Source: Purshia tridentata
Lineage: Eukaryota; Streptophyta; Magnoliopsida; Rosales; Rosaceae
Length of the DNA stretch: 64,000 bases
NCBI GenBank assembly: GCA_003254885.1
Contig: QANT01005500.1
Span: 1-64,000, forward strand
Reading direction: 5' to 3'
Part shown: in pieces, positions 24,464-36,553 of the stretch
How the letters are laid out: the number at the start of each line of letters is the position of its first letter
How positions within the stretch are numbered: the first letter of the stretch is position 1
The notes under the pieces: model-generated
The model's database searches: none
What the model saw: the letters and a program-made list of their open reading frames with translations, nothing else
What the model was told of the DNA's origin: nothing
Translations under genes and position numbers: made by a program

Positions 24464-25920
24464 AGTATTTGTTACTATTGGAATGGTATCTTAAAATTTC
24501 TCGTGAACTTCATGCTCTGAAATCTCAGACAGCTTTATATCTAGTGGTGATTTGGTATCCAAGTACTTTTAATATACTGAGTAGGATGTTGTTATTTTCT
24601 GTGTGTGCTTTAGTAGTGCTTAATGGAACATTTAAAAGCTTTCTTGTATTCTTGCACCAGCGTAACTTTTTATTTTGAACTTGTTACTGATGTTATGGTA
24701 TGTATAATTCGCAATTCTGGCTTGGGGTTCATCTGTTTAGTGTTTGCAGGGATATTGTTGATCTTGAGATTGGCTTACTTTCTAGGTCGATATTAGAAAT
24801 TGCCACACTCAATGCAGCATAGCAATAATTTATTTTACATGCCATACTTTGAATTCATAAGAACCCATTAGTATCAATCACTTCGGGATCTATTCCATCT
24901 GAAATTTTCTCTATGGCTATTTGCCGAAGTTGTTGATTTTTTGTAAAACCTTGAGTTCTACGACAAGTATTAGTTAGAATTTTAATTTAGTTTTATTCAC
25001 TTAATGCATGCGCATACCTTGTGACTTATGAAGTAATTAGGCAACCAGTCAATGTTTAGTTATCGTTTCTGAGTTTCCCTAATTGAAGAGTTCTTCCTAC
25101 TATTTCGGTAAATCTAGTTGCACACTTGCACACATATAGTTCCCCAATCCACACTTTCGTGAACTTGCTTAACATTTTGAGTTGGTGGATACCAAGATGC
25201 ACACACTGTAGTAGGATTTCAAACCATTTAAAAAGTTTAAGGGTCCGTTTGGTACCCGATTTGAAAACAGTTTTTTGTATCCAAAAACAGAAAATTGTTT
25301 TAAAATTTAAAATATGTGTTTGGTAGACTTTTTTTAAAAATAATATCTGAAAAAAACTTTAAAACAGGCCCAAATTTGGTTGGATTGAATTGGACTAATT
25401 TGATGACGGTAGTTTATAGGAAAAATTAAGAAGTTGAAATTTGGGTTATTTTTATCAAATACAAATTGACCAGTCCCAGCAAAAGTAGGAAAAAAAAACA
25501 ACGTAAAATAGAAGGATAACAAATTTCAGTGGAAGAGACTTCCATCGAGAGTTTAGCTACTCTTGAAACCGTCCATTTAGATTGAGATGGATGATCACGC
25601 GGTTGATCTGAGACTTGAGAAGATACAAATACAATAATGTCGAAGAAAAAAAAAGTTTTGAAATAGTGAAAACCAAATAGGACTGGGTTTCGTTGACCGA
25701 AAATTACCTGAATTTTAATTTTACGGGTTTTTGTCGGCGAAACCGTAACGACGAAGCAAGAACCGCGAAACGTCACATTCTTTAGTTCCCTCCTATTTCA
25801 TTCCACTTTCACGCGCTTTTTAAAACCTCTAAATAAAAGTCCCTAAAACTTAAGACCGCACCCCTTCTCACAATTCACAGAAGCTCTCAAGATCCAGATC
25901 CGATCCGACCCGAATCGACC
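24464..25920. other. spacer: MDL 3' flank and PRA1 promoter
   Basis: 24464-25235 is duplicated 3' flank. From ~25240 there is a GGGTCCGTTTGGTACC-type sequence resembling one end of hAT/MITE elements, but no matching opposite end was found. 25800-25920 is the PRA1 leader. No gene seen. Confidence 0.5.
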
Positions 25921-26598
25921 ATGTCCGCCCCAGCCGCACCCGTCCTCCCAGTCTCGACGCCCACGGCCACCGTATCCGTGGGCTCGGTCCAGTCCCAGGC
26001 CCAAGCCCCAATCGCCACCCCAGCATTCCGCGCCTTCCTCAACCACATCTCCGACTCGCTCCGCAACGGGCTCTCCCAGCGCCGCCCCTGGTCCGAGCTC
26101 GTCGACCGCTCCGCCTTCGCGAAACCCGAGTCCTTCTCCGATGCCACCGTCCGCGTTCGCAAGAACTACTCCTACTTCCGCGTCAACTACCTGGCCGCGG
26201 TGGCCCTCATCGTCGCCGTCTCGCTCTTCACCCACCCCTTCTCGCTCCTCGTCCTCGTCGGCCTCCTCGCCAGCTGGCTCTTCCTCTACCTCTTCCGTCC
26301 CTCCGACCAGCCCCTCGTCATCTTCGGCCGCACCTTCTCCGACACCCAGACCCTCTGGGGCCTCATTGCCCTCAGCGTCTTTGTCGTCTTCCTCACCTCC
26401 GTTGGATCTGTCCTCATCTCCGCTCTCATGATCGGATCTGCCGTCGTTTTCGCCCACGGCGCGTTTAGGGTTCCAGAAGACCTCTTTTTGGACGAGCAGG
26501 AGACCACCGCCTCCACCGGCTTCCTGTCGTTCCTCAACGGCGCCGCTTCCAATGTCGTCGCTGCCACTGCCCCCGCCGTCGCCGCCGCTCGCGGTTGA
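25921..26598 (+). CDS. PRA1B: PRA1 family protein, subfamily B (prenylated Rab acceptor)
   Basis: A single exon encodes 225 aa. A Pro/Ala-rich N-terminus (~1-35) precedes the PRA1 core: FLNHISDSLRNGLSQRRPW, FAKPESFSDATVRVRKN and SYFRVNYLA. Four hydrophobic stretches follow in two pairs (~ residues 88-102, 103-122, 142-157, 158-172), giving the typical hairpin topology. The acidic C-terminal part contains VPEDLFLDE. PRA1 proteins are small ER/Golgi/endosome membrane proteins that bind prenylated Rab GTPases. The coding DNA is very rich in C at third positions, unlike its AT-rich surroundings, which creates long antisense shadow ORFs. Plant PRA1.B genes are normally intronless, as here. Confidence 0.93.
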   Translation: MSAPAAPVLPVSTPTATVSVGSVQSQAQAPIATPAFRAFLNHISDSLRNGLSQRRPWSELVDRSAFAKPESFSDATVRVRKNYSYFRVNYLAAVALIVAVSLFTHPFSLLVLVGLLASWLFLYLFRPSDQPLVIFGRTFSDTQTLWGLIALSVFVVFLTSVGSVLISALMIGSAVVFAHGAFRVPEDLFLDEQETTASTGFLSFLNGAASNVVAATAPAVAAARG

Positions 26599-26780
26599 AG
26601 ATGGTATAATTAATTCAAATTCAATATAACTTGTTCTCAGACAAAAAATAAAGTTGACATTTTTGTCCTATGAATATATAGAAATATAGGGTCGGTTTTA
26701 TGGCACAATTTGTATGGATCTCTCTATCTACCTTCATTTTATTTAGATAGAAGCAAATTCAGGTTTTTTATGGTTCTTGG

Positions 26781-27110
26781 TGAATCTATCAATCAGACTT
26801 CTGTTCCTTTTTGTGCATTGTGCATTTTTCTTTTTGATTTTATAGTTTATGCATAAATCTCAGATAGTTCATTTGTATAAATGCATAAATACTTGGTGAA
26901 TCTATCAATCAGACTTCTGTTCCTTTATTTTTTTTCGTTGTTTGGTTTTGTAAAATACAAATTGTAATTGCCACAGATCTTCGATATAAATGATGTTATT
27001 TTGTTCCACTCTCTACAAATCTGCATTGTGCATTGTGCATTTTTCTTTTTGATTTTATAGTTTATGCATGAATCTCAGATAGTTCATTTGTATAAATGCA
27101 TAAATGCTCA
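26781..27110. repeat. direct repeats downstream of PRA1
   Basis: A stretch beginning GCATTGTGCATTTTTC and running through TATAAATGCATAAAT occurs at 26815 and again at 27030, a 215-bp offset with one mismatch noticed. GTGAATCTATCAATCAGACT also occurs twice (26780 and ~26896). Probably 3' UTR or flank duplication. Confidence 0.85.
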
Positions 27111-29070
27111 GATCACGCTATGTGTTTGTTTATGTTTGTAGATTCTTATGCAATGTTTTTGTTCAAATGATTGAAGAAGTCTTTGAAACTTTTCCTGGAT
27201 GTAATAATATCTGTGTTTCTGGTTGCTTAACAAAGTCACATTGTTAGCCATTCAGCTGTGCTTTGGCTAGGACCTAGGAGATTGCTTATATATCCATGTA
27301 GTTGCTATGCCATTTGAAATCTGTCACGGGGAATATGTCATCATCTATGTTGTAGATCACTAACGTGCATCACCCGAGTTTTGTTTTGTTTTGCAAGCAT
27401 GGATCATGATTTGTGATGCCATTGCTGATACCTGATATTGATGATGGTCAAAACTTTAGACAATGATCATTTCGGTGAAATTTACATGCTTTAAAGATTC
27501 TGGTTAGATAAGTTTGAGAGACAGAATGTAAAATCTCAAATGGATCACGATAAATTTAAATGTTGTGGATAGAATCTAGTATGGACTCATTCATTTTAAC
27601 CTAGTGCAGCAATAGAGTAAATGTTGGATAATCCATATTGCTCTGTGCTTTGTTTGAACTGAAGCTAACTTTGTCTATTAGATTGCCAATGGAATTATTT
27701 CTAATTTCCTATACAGGGTGTGCATCACGGTATAACTCGAGAGAAGATTTTATATCGATTAAATTGGTTACTGCCATTTTGATCAGGGTTTCGGTTTGTA
27801 TTCAGGTTTCTAGTCAGCTTATGTATATGTATGCATAATTGAAGCATATTGCAGCTGACTAAAGCATATTGAAACACTTATAAGGATTTCAAATTGGGGT
27901 ATGTATTTATGTTTCTATACCCCAAGTTTTTTTGGGGGGGTTGGTTTAAATTAGTCATTTTCCTTGTAGTCTTAATGTGACAATTCACTGATTGTCGAAC
28001 AAGCATATCCTACGATTAGAAAAGTTGTTTTACTTTTCTTTTGGTTGTGGTTCTCATTTGCGGAGTGCTAATTCAAGTTATTAGCTATGCTTGTCGAGTG
28101 TTTGTCCCAAGACATGGAAGTAGCCTTGCTTTTTATCTATTTATATTAAGCAGAATATTTTTGCCTTTTGGATCTATTTTTATCAAGCAGAATTGTGTTG
28201 CTCCTCCTAGTTTATTTCAACATGCCAATGCTCTTTTGTTACAAAAGCTAACTTTTGAACTATAACTAATCCTGCCCAACAAATCTCATATATCAAGCTA
28301 CCATTCAGATCATATTTACTGTGTTTCTTCCCCGAATGTCGCAGCATACTAACATTTCAGGACTTAGTGTACTACTTGTGCGAATGGAACCCAGTGATGT
28401 ACATCTGTTTAAAGAACAATGCTCCTGTATAAAATAAACGCATTCTTCACTTGATTGTGTAGAAAAAAAGACAATTACAAATTGTGAGCAAGTGATTGTA
28501 AGATTGGTCCTAAACCTTGTGATTAATTAACCGATTTTAAACAAATCTTCAGAAAAAAATCAATATTTTGTTGTTTACGAGTTATTACCAGAAGTCAGAA
28601 GTCTTAAAAAGTTTTCCAGCAAGTACCAAAAGGAAAATTCATAGATCTTTGCCAGACAAACTTTAAGAGACATAATTCAGCTTTGAATCGGTCTACGAGG
28701 TCTCCGAATGGACCATAATTACGAGTACACCTGTTCAAAAGTGCACAATAAGCAATAGAACCCCAGGTCATTATAGTCATTTTGGCTGTAGTGGCAGAAA
28801 GTTGCCGGGAACACGTGGCCAATGACATGTAGCCGTTGGAGAATCGACCCCAGTACACACAGGTTTCAACCCAGACCGTTATATGGAGGAAATTCATGAG
28901 AGAAAAAATAGCCGTTACCATAAACAACGATGAAGATGCCTCCATAGTCAAGACATTGACCCACCCATCCTTCCCTGACTCTCTGTGTCCGACCTCATCT
29001 TCCCCCGAAAACAATATTCATTTCACTGTCTCACGGTCTCTCACATGCCTTACCAGATCCCACACCTCAA

Positions 29071-29228
29071 TTATTTCTGGCCTTCTTATTTAGCTTTCAT
29101 TTCATTGTTCATATACACTCTCAACAAGTGAACTAAGATATACACTCTCTTATTTCTGGCCTTCTAGCTTTCATTTCATTGTTCATGCATATATACACTA
29201 TCTAGAAGTGAACTAAGAAAGGAGAAGA
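29071..29228. repeat. 79-bp tandem duplication upstream of IMK2
   Basis: TTATTTCTGGCCTTCT starts at 29071 and at 29150. Both units continue with TAGCTTTCATTTCATTGTTC and AAGTGAACTAAG. The second unit ends about 60 bp before the IMK2 start codon, so one or both units are probably in the promoter or 5' UTR. Confidence 0.85.
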
Positions 29229-29285
29229 AAAAGAGAGAGTAAAAGTTCATATACTCCTCTTTTTCATTGAACCTGCAACCCTTTG

Positions 29286-32014
29286 ATGTTCATGGAAAAT
29301 AAGTTGTACAAATTTTTCATTCAGTTTGTCAAAACCCCATTTCAGATTATGCATGGCTCTGGCAACCTTCTATCTTCTTTCCGATTTTGGAACAAGTTGT
29401 TCATCTTCTATGCCGTACTCTGTGTTCAGCTTCTGACTCTCACTTACCACCCTGTTTTGGGCCAGAGAGGGGATGAGGTGATTGTCACTCAAGCTGACTA
29501 TCAAGCACTTAGAGCAATCAAGAACGAACTCATCGATTTCAAAGGCGTTTTGCGTAGCTGGAATGACAGTGGTTATGGAGCCTGCTCAGGTGGGTGGGCA
29601 GGAATCAAGTGTGTCAAGGGACAGGTCATTGCCATCCAGCTTCCATGGAAGAGACTTGGGGGTCGAATCTCAGAGAAGATTGGTCAGCTGCAAGCGCTTC
29701 GAAAGCTTAGCCTGCACGACAATGTCTTAGCTGGCACTGTCCCATTTTCTCTTGGGTTCCTTCCCAATCTCAGAGGGGTTTACCTCTTCAACAACAGGCT
29801 TTCGGGTTCTATCCCTCCTTCAATTGGTAACTGTCCTCTTCTTCAAACTCTTGATTTAAGCAACAATTCACTTACTGGTATAATTCCTCCTAGTCTTGCA
29901 AATTCTACGAGGTTATTTAGACTCAATTTGAGCTTCAATTCTCTTTCTGGGTCAATGCCAAGTAGTCTCACTAGGTCCCATTCTCTCACCCTCCTTGCCC
30001 TCCAACACAACAACCTCTCTGGTTCTATTCCAAGTACTTGGAGTGGAACTGGAAATGAAAGTTACCAACTTAAGGTCTTGACCCTTGATCATAATATGAT
30101 CTCTGGAACCATTCCAAGTTCTCTGAGCAAATTGGGTTTTCTTGAAGAAATTTATCTGAACAATAACCAGATTACTGGGACCATACCCAATGAACTAGGG
30201 GAGCTCACAAGGCTCCAAAAGCTAGACTTATCCAACAATGTTATCAATGGAAGCCTTCCTGTTAGCTTTTCCAACCTCTCCTCCCTTGTTCTATTGAATC
30301 TAGAGGGCAATGACCTCGATAACCAAATCCCAGAAGCTCTAGACAAATTGCAGAACCTCACAGTACTCAACTTGGGGAATAATAAATTCAGTGGTCCTAT
30401 TCCAGCATCTATTGGGAATATCTCAGGAATTTACCAAGTTGATCTATCCAAAAATAATCTTAGTGGAGAAATTCCTACTTCACTTGCGAGCCTAGCTAAT
30501 CTCACTTCCTTCAATATTTCTTACAACAATCTCTCTGGCTCAGTCCCATCTCTCCTCTCCAAAAAGTTCAATTCCAGCTCTTTTGTGGGGAATCTTGAGT
30601 TATGTGGGTATAGCACTTCAACTCCATGCTCTTCTCCTCCACCTCAGAATGCTCCATCTCCATCAACAGAGCCATTGCAGAAGAAGCATCACCACAAACT
30701 AAGTACAAAGGACATAGTTCTCATAGCAGCAGGTGCCCTCTTAGCGGTTCTACTTGTACTCTGCTGCATTTTGCTTGTCTGTTTGATCAGGAAAAGATCT
30801 GCTTCAAAAGGAAAGAACGGTAATACCAAGCCAGCTGCGGCTGGGAGCACTGACAAGGCAGTTCCTGAAAGCACTGTAGTCCAATCTGGAGGTGAAACTG
30901 GTGGGAAGCTTGTTCACTTTGATGGGCCATTTATTTTCACAGCTGATGACCTGTTATGTGCCACTGCGGAGATAATGGGGAAGAGTACATATGGGACAGC
31001 ATACAAGGCAACATTAGAGGAAGGGAATCAAGTTGCAGTGAAGAGGTTGAGGGAAAAGACTACAAAGGGTCAGAAGGAGTTTGAAACTGAAGCTGCAGCA
31101 CTTGGGAAGATTAGGCACCCAAATCTCCTAGCTCTCAGGGCCTATTACTTGGGACCTAAAGGAGAGAAGCTTCTTGTCTTTGATTACATGCCTAAGGGTA
31201 GTCTTGCATCCTTCCTTCATGGTAAGTTGATTCAACTGAACTAGATTCTTTAATTCTGATTTCAGAGTTGAGAGTACATTTCAAGGTCTTCATTTCCCAT
31301 GCAAAATTGTTCAAATAGTACTAGTAATATTGTAATTGTTTAAATGCTCCCCTTCATGCTGACCTTTAGATCATTCTAACTTATATTCGTGATGCAGCTC
31401 GGGGGCCAGAAACCGTCATTGATTGGCCAACAAGGATGAACATAGCTGTGGGTGTCACAAGTGGACTATGCCACCTCCACAACCAGGAGAACATTATACA
31501 TGGAAACCTCACATCCAGCAACATACTACTTGATGAGCAGACCAATGCTCACATTGCAGACTTTGGCCTTTCCCGGCTCATGACTGCGGCTGCTAACACC
31601 AATGTGATTGCCACTGCAGGAACCCTTGGCTACAATGCACCAGAGCTCTCAAAGACCAAGAAGAGCACAACAAAGACTGATATCTACAGCCTTGGGGTGA
31701 TCATATTGGAGCTCTTAACAGGGAAGTCTCCTGGGGAATCAATGAATGGCATGGACTTGCCTCAGTGGGTGGCATCAATTGTAAAGGAGGAGTGGACAAA
31801 TGAAGTGTTTGATTTGGACCTCATAAGGGATGTGCCAACCATTGGTGATCAGCTTCTTAACACATTGAAATTAGCCCTGCACTGTGTCGATCCCTTGCCA
31901 GCAGCACGACCGGAAGCTCAGCAAGTTCTGCAGCAGCTAGAGGAGATTAAGCTTGAGGCAACTGTTGCTTCTGCTGAAGAAGGAGCAGAAGTACCACCAT
32001 CAACAACTGAGTAA
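29286..32014 (+). CDS. IMK2: LRR receptor-like kinase, IMK2 type, probable pseudokinase
   Basis: Two exons, 29286-31221 and 31398-32014, encode ~850 aa. The N-terminus has a hydrophobic signal segment (~40-60, [14 protein letters not shown]) after an unusually long hydrophilic start; internal Met codons at 29292 or 29352 could be used instead. An LRR N-cap with [10 protein letters not shown] is followed by about a dozen LRRs ([16 protein letters not shown] type). A Pro/Ser stretch, a transmembrane helix (~478-502) and a kinase-like domain from ~555 follow. The kinase has [18 protein letters not shown] and DFG (Asp ~700), but the HRD catalytic motif reads HGN (~680-682), so the catalytic Asp is lost. 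Arabidopsis IMK2 (At3g51740) is likewise described as probably inactive; its relatives act in meristems. Confidence 0.93.
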
Positions 32015-33040
32015 AGGGTTTATATATATTTACCAAAAAGAAGGGTTTTTATTTTATCAGTTACTACTTTGTTCAAAGGATTAGGGAGAGGTAGGCATTC
32101 AATTAAATTCTTTGGTAACTAGTATATGTAAATATAGGGTATTGGTTTATTCTTTTTGTTGAGGATAATAATGTATTCTTGCAAGTTGTGTTTCTGTTTA
32201 ACGAATAGACGAATGGATGTTCAATACTATTGTATTTTGGTATTGCATAACTTTGATAATTGCATGGTTATGTGCGAATGTTTAACAAACAATTTCCACT
32301 ATTGTAATCACTTAGATATTAATAATGATCTTTCAACCAAAAACAAACTACAGAATCAGCATCACTTACTAAAATCTGCCTCTTTTAGTCAAACTTAGTT
32401 TTGACTACTAAGATATTTACAGTAAAAGTTATAAGATTTAATTAGCAAACAGAACTCCCTTCATAATAAGGTTTACTTCAGAAATTTACAGTTGTTTGTA
32501 AGAATAATATTAGCACAAAACACTATTCTCTGAAAATTCAGTTGATTTTTTCTCTAATGTTTTTAAAAGATACTTAGACTAAATAACTGAAGACTAAACT
32601 GTTGATCTTAACCATTTTTAAAAAGACTTAAAATTGACATATAGGATAAAAACACGGGGACAAACACACATAATATATTTATACAATGCAGCTCTTCTCA
32701 CTGCTGTTCAACTTACATTCGACAATTACACCAAAATAATCTCATTTACATAAGTTTATTTTGTGTTATATCATATATTATCTGTAAAATGTTAATACTA
32801 TAAAGAAATCAATACATATAAAATAAATAAATAAATAAAGACTTTTAACATAAAATCATGAATTGTTTGTAAATTAAATTATATTACCAGCAATATATTA
32901 AGAGAAATTATGATACAAATTCACAAAGCAAACGCGAGTCCCAACTATCATTAACAGTAACACTTGTGTTTGTTGGTACAATTTAATACTAGTCTGGACT
33001 CTGGAGTGTCTCCATCTCTCTCTGCTAAATTGGTAATGCA
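32015..33040. other. intergenic spacer, AT-rich
   Basis: It contains the 3' flank of the receptor kinase and a short promoter region of the Abraxas-like gene. No feature beyond AT-rich simple sequence such as (AAAT)n near 32820. Confidence 0.5.
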
Positions 33041-34147
33041 ATGGAAGACCATTCGTTGGAGAAGGTAGCAATATCTGGGCCAGCCCTAGCTTCCATGATC
33101 CAACGCTTCTCAACCTCCCAAGGCTCCGTCGACGGCTTACTCTTCGGCCACGTCAGCCACATCGCCCCCTTCACCCTCTCCGACGATTCCACTCAACCCG
33201 ATCCCTCCACCTCCTCCACCCTCATCGCCACAATCACCGGCTTCTTCTGCTCCGGCTCCACCCTCTCCTTCTACAACTCTTCTGGCCGGGTCGACCCGCT
33301 CCTCCTCCGCCGCCTGGCCCAAGCCCAATCCCCCTCGGCCCACTTCCTCGGCTGGTTCTCCGGCCGCCGCAAAACCCATCTCCGACCCTCTCTCCGAGAA
33401 TTCTCAGTCTCCAACTCCCTCTCCTCCAAAACCCACAACCTCAACCTCTCGTTCCCAATTCAAAACCCTAACCCTTCTCTTGGCCCCACCGTCGCCTCCA
33501 GTCTCACTCCCTGTCTCTTTCTCCTCTTCGCCTCCCCAATCTCCGACCAGACCATCCACACCCACGAGTACCGGGCCTACCAGTTCCGCACATCCACGCG
33601 CTCCTTCGAGCCCAAACCCATCGACATTGTCAACATCGGCCCTGCATTTCGAGGCCTTTACGGGTCTTTCAGCCCCAACTCGCCGTTTCCCATTTTGCCC
33701 TGCGAATTGAGGGTTTCGCCGATGAATGTGGACAGAGGCGACCAGGAGAGTTTGGATCAGCTGAAGCAGGTTTCGAAAGACCAGAGTGAGTTGGGTATGT
33801 GCAGCGAAGGGTTAGAGGTGGAGAGCCTCAGTAGGCTGATGGGTTCGGAGGCTGTGAATTACACCTCTGGCGTGGAGGACATGTATGAAAAGATGCTTGT
33901 TAAGGTTGAGAGCTTGGCTAGGCTTGTTGAGAAGAGCTCCGCTAAGGTTCTTGAGCAGGTGAGCCTTACTAAAATGACGATGCTGATACCAATTTAGTAC
34001 ATTTCTGGAGAATTGTATGTAAAATTTGGTGGGGTTTTGTTGAGGCACATAATTTAATTTGCAACTCTTTCTTTCTGAAAATTTTCGCAGGAAAATCATA
34101 TGAGGAAGTTAAGGTACAAAGCTGCTAGGTCTGCTGGGTTGGAATGA
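33041..34147 (+). CDS. Abraxas/ABRO1-like MPN-domain protein (BRCA1-A/BRISC scaffold)
   Basis: Two exons, 33041-33958 and 34091-34147, encode 324 aa. The N-terminal half is an MPN-like fold. It has VAISGPALASMI, GLLFGHVS, the Abraxas signature SFYNSSGRVD, then LGWFSGRR, RPSLREFSVS and FLLFASP. There is no JAMM zinc motif, as expected for the non-catalytic scaffold. The C-terminal part has heptad-like helices (VEDMYEKMLVKVESLARLVE) and a short basic tail in exon 2. In animals Abraxas proteins scaffold the K63-specific deubiquitinase BRCC36. A similar role with plant BRCC36 is inferred. Family membership is from motif order only. Confidence 0.78.
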
Positions 34148-36553
34148 TTGCTTAATTCTTGCTGGTGGTGTTTTATTCTCATGTCAGGTAATTATCTTTT
34201 CCTTCTGTGTTATTTTATCTCATGTATTGAGGAAAACAAAAATCAACCTATATTAACGTTACTATCCTTATGTGATAGTTTCAGATCCTCAAAAACTTTA
34301 TCACAGTCTTTGAAGTAAAAACAAATACTAAGTTAATATTCTGTCCTCAATAACTAGTGACTTTGAATTCATTATTTAGCATATTGTTATAGTTCGAATA
34401 CAATATCCAATATTATAGTCTATGGAGTAGATTATATTGGTGTTGTTTACTATTGTTATTGCTTGGTTTCCATATCCTTGTGCCAAGTACTGGGTGTGGA
34501 GTTATAATACTGAGAGTTGTGAGACCCTGAAAAGAGAGGAAATGTGTCCAAGTCCCTTGCCTGTTGAGAATGATTGCATGTAACTTCGCATGACTTATGG
34601 CCATATACCATCATGTTTTGCATTATTACCATGTCTCTATGTCATTTCATGCTTCTTAGGTTCAAATTGTATGTATTGAATCTTTTCCGAATTGAAATTT
34701 GGTGTTTCCTTTTTTTCCAAATATATCTCCTCTGACTCCAAATGAAATTTTATTCCCTGTGGGGTTCTTTTTCTGAAGGGTTGCTTCAGCAGCTGAACTT
34801 GTCCGCTTGAACTGGTACCACCACATATCATTTTCCTAGGATGTCTCTTTGTAGCTTTGTATCGAGCCTGCCTTGTTTCTACAACATGCAAGTTAACATT
34901 TTTCTGAAAAACATTCACTACAGTTACGTTACCTTGTTGTTCTTGCTCCATATGTGCCCTCTATACTAGGAGTTGGCACCTTCTCTTTAATCATGTCTTC
35001 TAATGGTTGTATTTCAAATGTTTGGTTTCCCTCATCCAATAACTCTCAGTCTCTATTCTATGATGAATTGATGATAAGAATTACCCTATTGGAACCACAT
35101 TGCATTTGAAGTAATTATGCTGGACTGAATAGCACCATTCTGATATATTTATAATTGTCATTGATTGGCTATTACTGATTTGATGATAAGCTAGATCTTG
35201 CCTTGCAATATTTAAGTTCACAAAATTCAGTGTTAAGTGGCTCACTTTGTCTTCATGATTTTCTTTTGGAATTAGTGAATCCTTCATGATGGAAAAGAAT
35301 ATTCTGCCTTGCAAAAATGAGGAGCGTAATTAAGTTGGCCCACGAGGTTGAGCTTTCTATGTCTCACGTTTTTCTTGGTTTTCTGTTGGAATCACTGGAT
35401 TCAGGAGTGTAATCTGGTAGCTGATGTGCTTTGGATGCATCATGCACTTGGATGACCAGAGGCGGAGCTTTAGACCCTTGTAAACTTTTGACAAAAAATA
35501 TTCAATATAAGTGGTAGAATACCAATGTGTTGAACATATTTATTTGTAATTTTTCCAAGTCCCATCTCATAATATTCATATAAAAAAGATCTCTTTCGCA
35601 ACTTTATTATTTTTGGGTCTGAAGTCTGAACACAACTTTATCATATATATAAGAGAGATTTTGCTAACATACGAATGTCAGTTTGGAATGGATGGTTTTA
35701 ACACCATAACATCAACGAATTCACGCTTTGATAAGATGGAGATTTTGTGCCGTCAACTTATCCGCATGACATGCGGAAAGATATACCTTAGCTTTTCTCA
35801 CGCGTAAAAGTTATTCGTATATTTGATATAGCGTATATGTATTTTTTAAGTATACAAGACCACTTTTTTATTTTCTTTATTATTTATTACAAATCAGAAA
35901 AGGTAACCTCCCACCCAAGTCTTTCCTTTCCTTCATCCGTTACTTTTCGCTGCGTCACACCAACTTCAGATTCCAATATTTGGTTAAAGCGAAACGCGTT
36001 CTTATTAGGATACTTCTACTAGTTTCTCTGCTTTCATATAATTCACATTATTATTAATTTTAGAGTGCAAAAAAGTTAAAATTTCAGTGTCAATTACACT
36101 GAACATAAATGAAATATATGGAAAATGAGTGGACAGATTGTAAAGGCAATATAAAACCCCAAGTGGGAAATTCTTCGTGGCCAAGAAAACGATGGGCCGA
36201 AACAAAGTACCAACCTACGTGCCACGAGAAAGGCCGTAAATAAGCCCCAGCGAGGCCTATGAATCAGCCATGTCAGATATATCCTTTTTGGGAATATCAT
36301 CTCAGGAAGTTGCTTCGTTCCCAAGTCAGAGAGAGGTGACGACATGCTTTTGCTTATTTGCTATTTGCAAGTAGCCGAAAACAGAGAAAACTTTGTCAAA
36401 CGACTCAAAACCTTGCTGAAGAGACAAACACATACATAAACCCTAGATAAACCCCAATATATATTACATATTTTCGTATACAAGGCCTAGAAGGAGTTGA
36501 ATAACAGAGCCACAGAGAACAAAGAAAGCAGACAGAGATATTTCTGAACGCGC
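34148..36553. other. intergenic: Abraxas 3' flank and DREB2 5' flank
   Basis: An unspliced ORF of 104 codons on the minus strand at 34637-34951 shows no family motif. About 35455-35600 resembles dispersed plant repeat sequence (GGCGGAGC...). 36390-36553 is the probable DREB2 5' UTR. No further gene recognised. Confidence 0.5.

Larger units (their letters stand above)
19600..25235. repeat. tandem duplication, two blocks each carrying an MDL gene
   Basis: Block 1 (~19600-22140) and block 2 (~23020-25235) align from the promoter (CCATATTTCGA..., GGTAGCTAATAT) through all exons and introns and well past the stop codon (ACATTTTGAGTTGG at the right ends). Introns are also strongly conserved, so the duplication is fairly recent. 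Block 1 is longer because it holds a 304-bp inserted element and a long CT tract. The ~880 bp between the blocks hold another local duplication. Confidence 0.88.
26599..29285. other. intergenic: PRA1 3' flank and IMK2 5' flank
   Basis: It holds a ~75-bp duplicated segment (26815 and 27030) near PRA1 and a 79-bp tandem duplication (29071-29228) before IMK2. The longest antisense ORF (28604-29014) has no family features. No gene recognised. Confidence 0.55.

Noticed and set aside
25236-25380. hAT/MITE-like terminus GGGTCCGTTTGGTACC
   Set aside because: No matching inverted end or target duplication found within 1 kb; left as a possible fragment.
25843-26457. 204-codon acidic ORF antisense to PRA1
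   Set aside because: It is the mirror of a GC-rich PRA1 coding region; composition is low-complexity Glu/Gly/Asp and it has no family motif.
28604-29014. 136-codon minus-strand ORF upstream of IMK2
   Set aside because: No recognisable domain, no splice support, and it lies in the IMK2 promoter region.
34637-34951. 104-codon minus-strand ORF after the Abraxas-like gene
   Set aside because: Basic, low-similarity reading frame with no motif I recognise; insufficient for a gene call.
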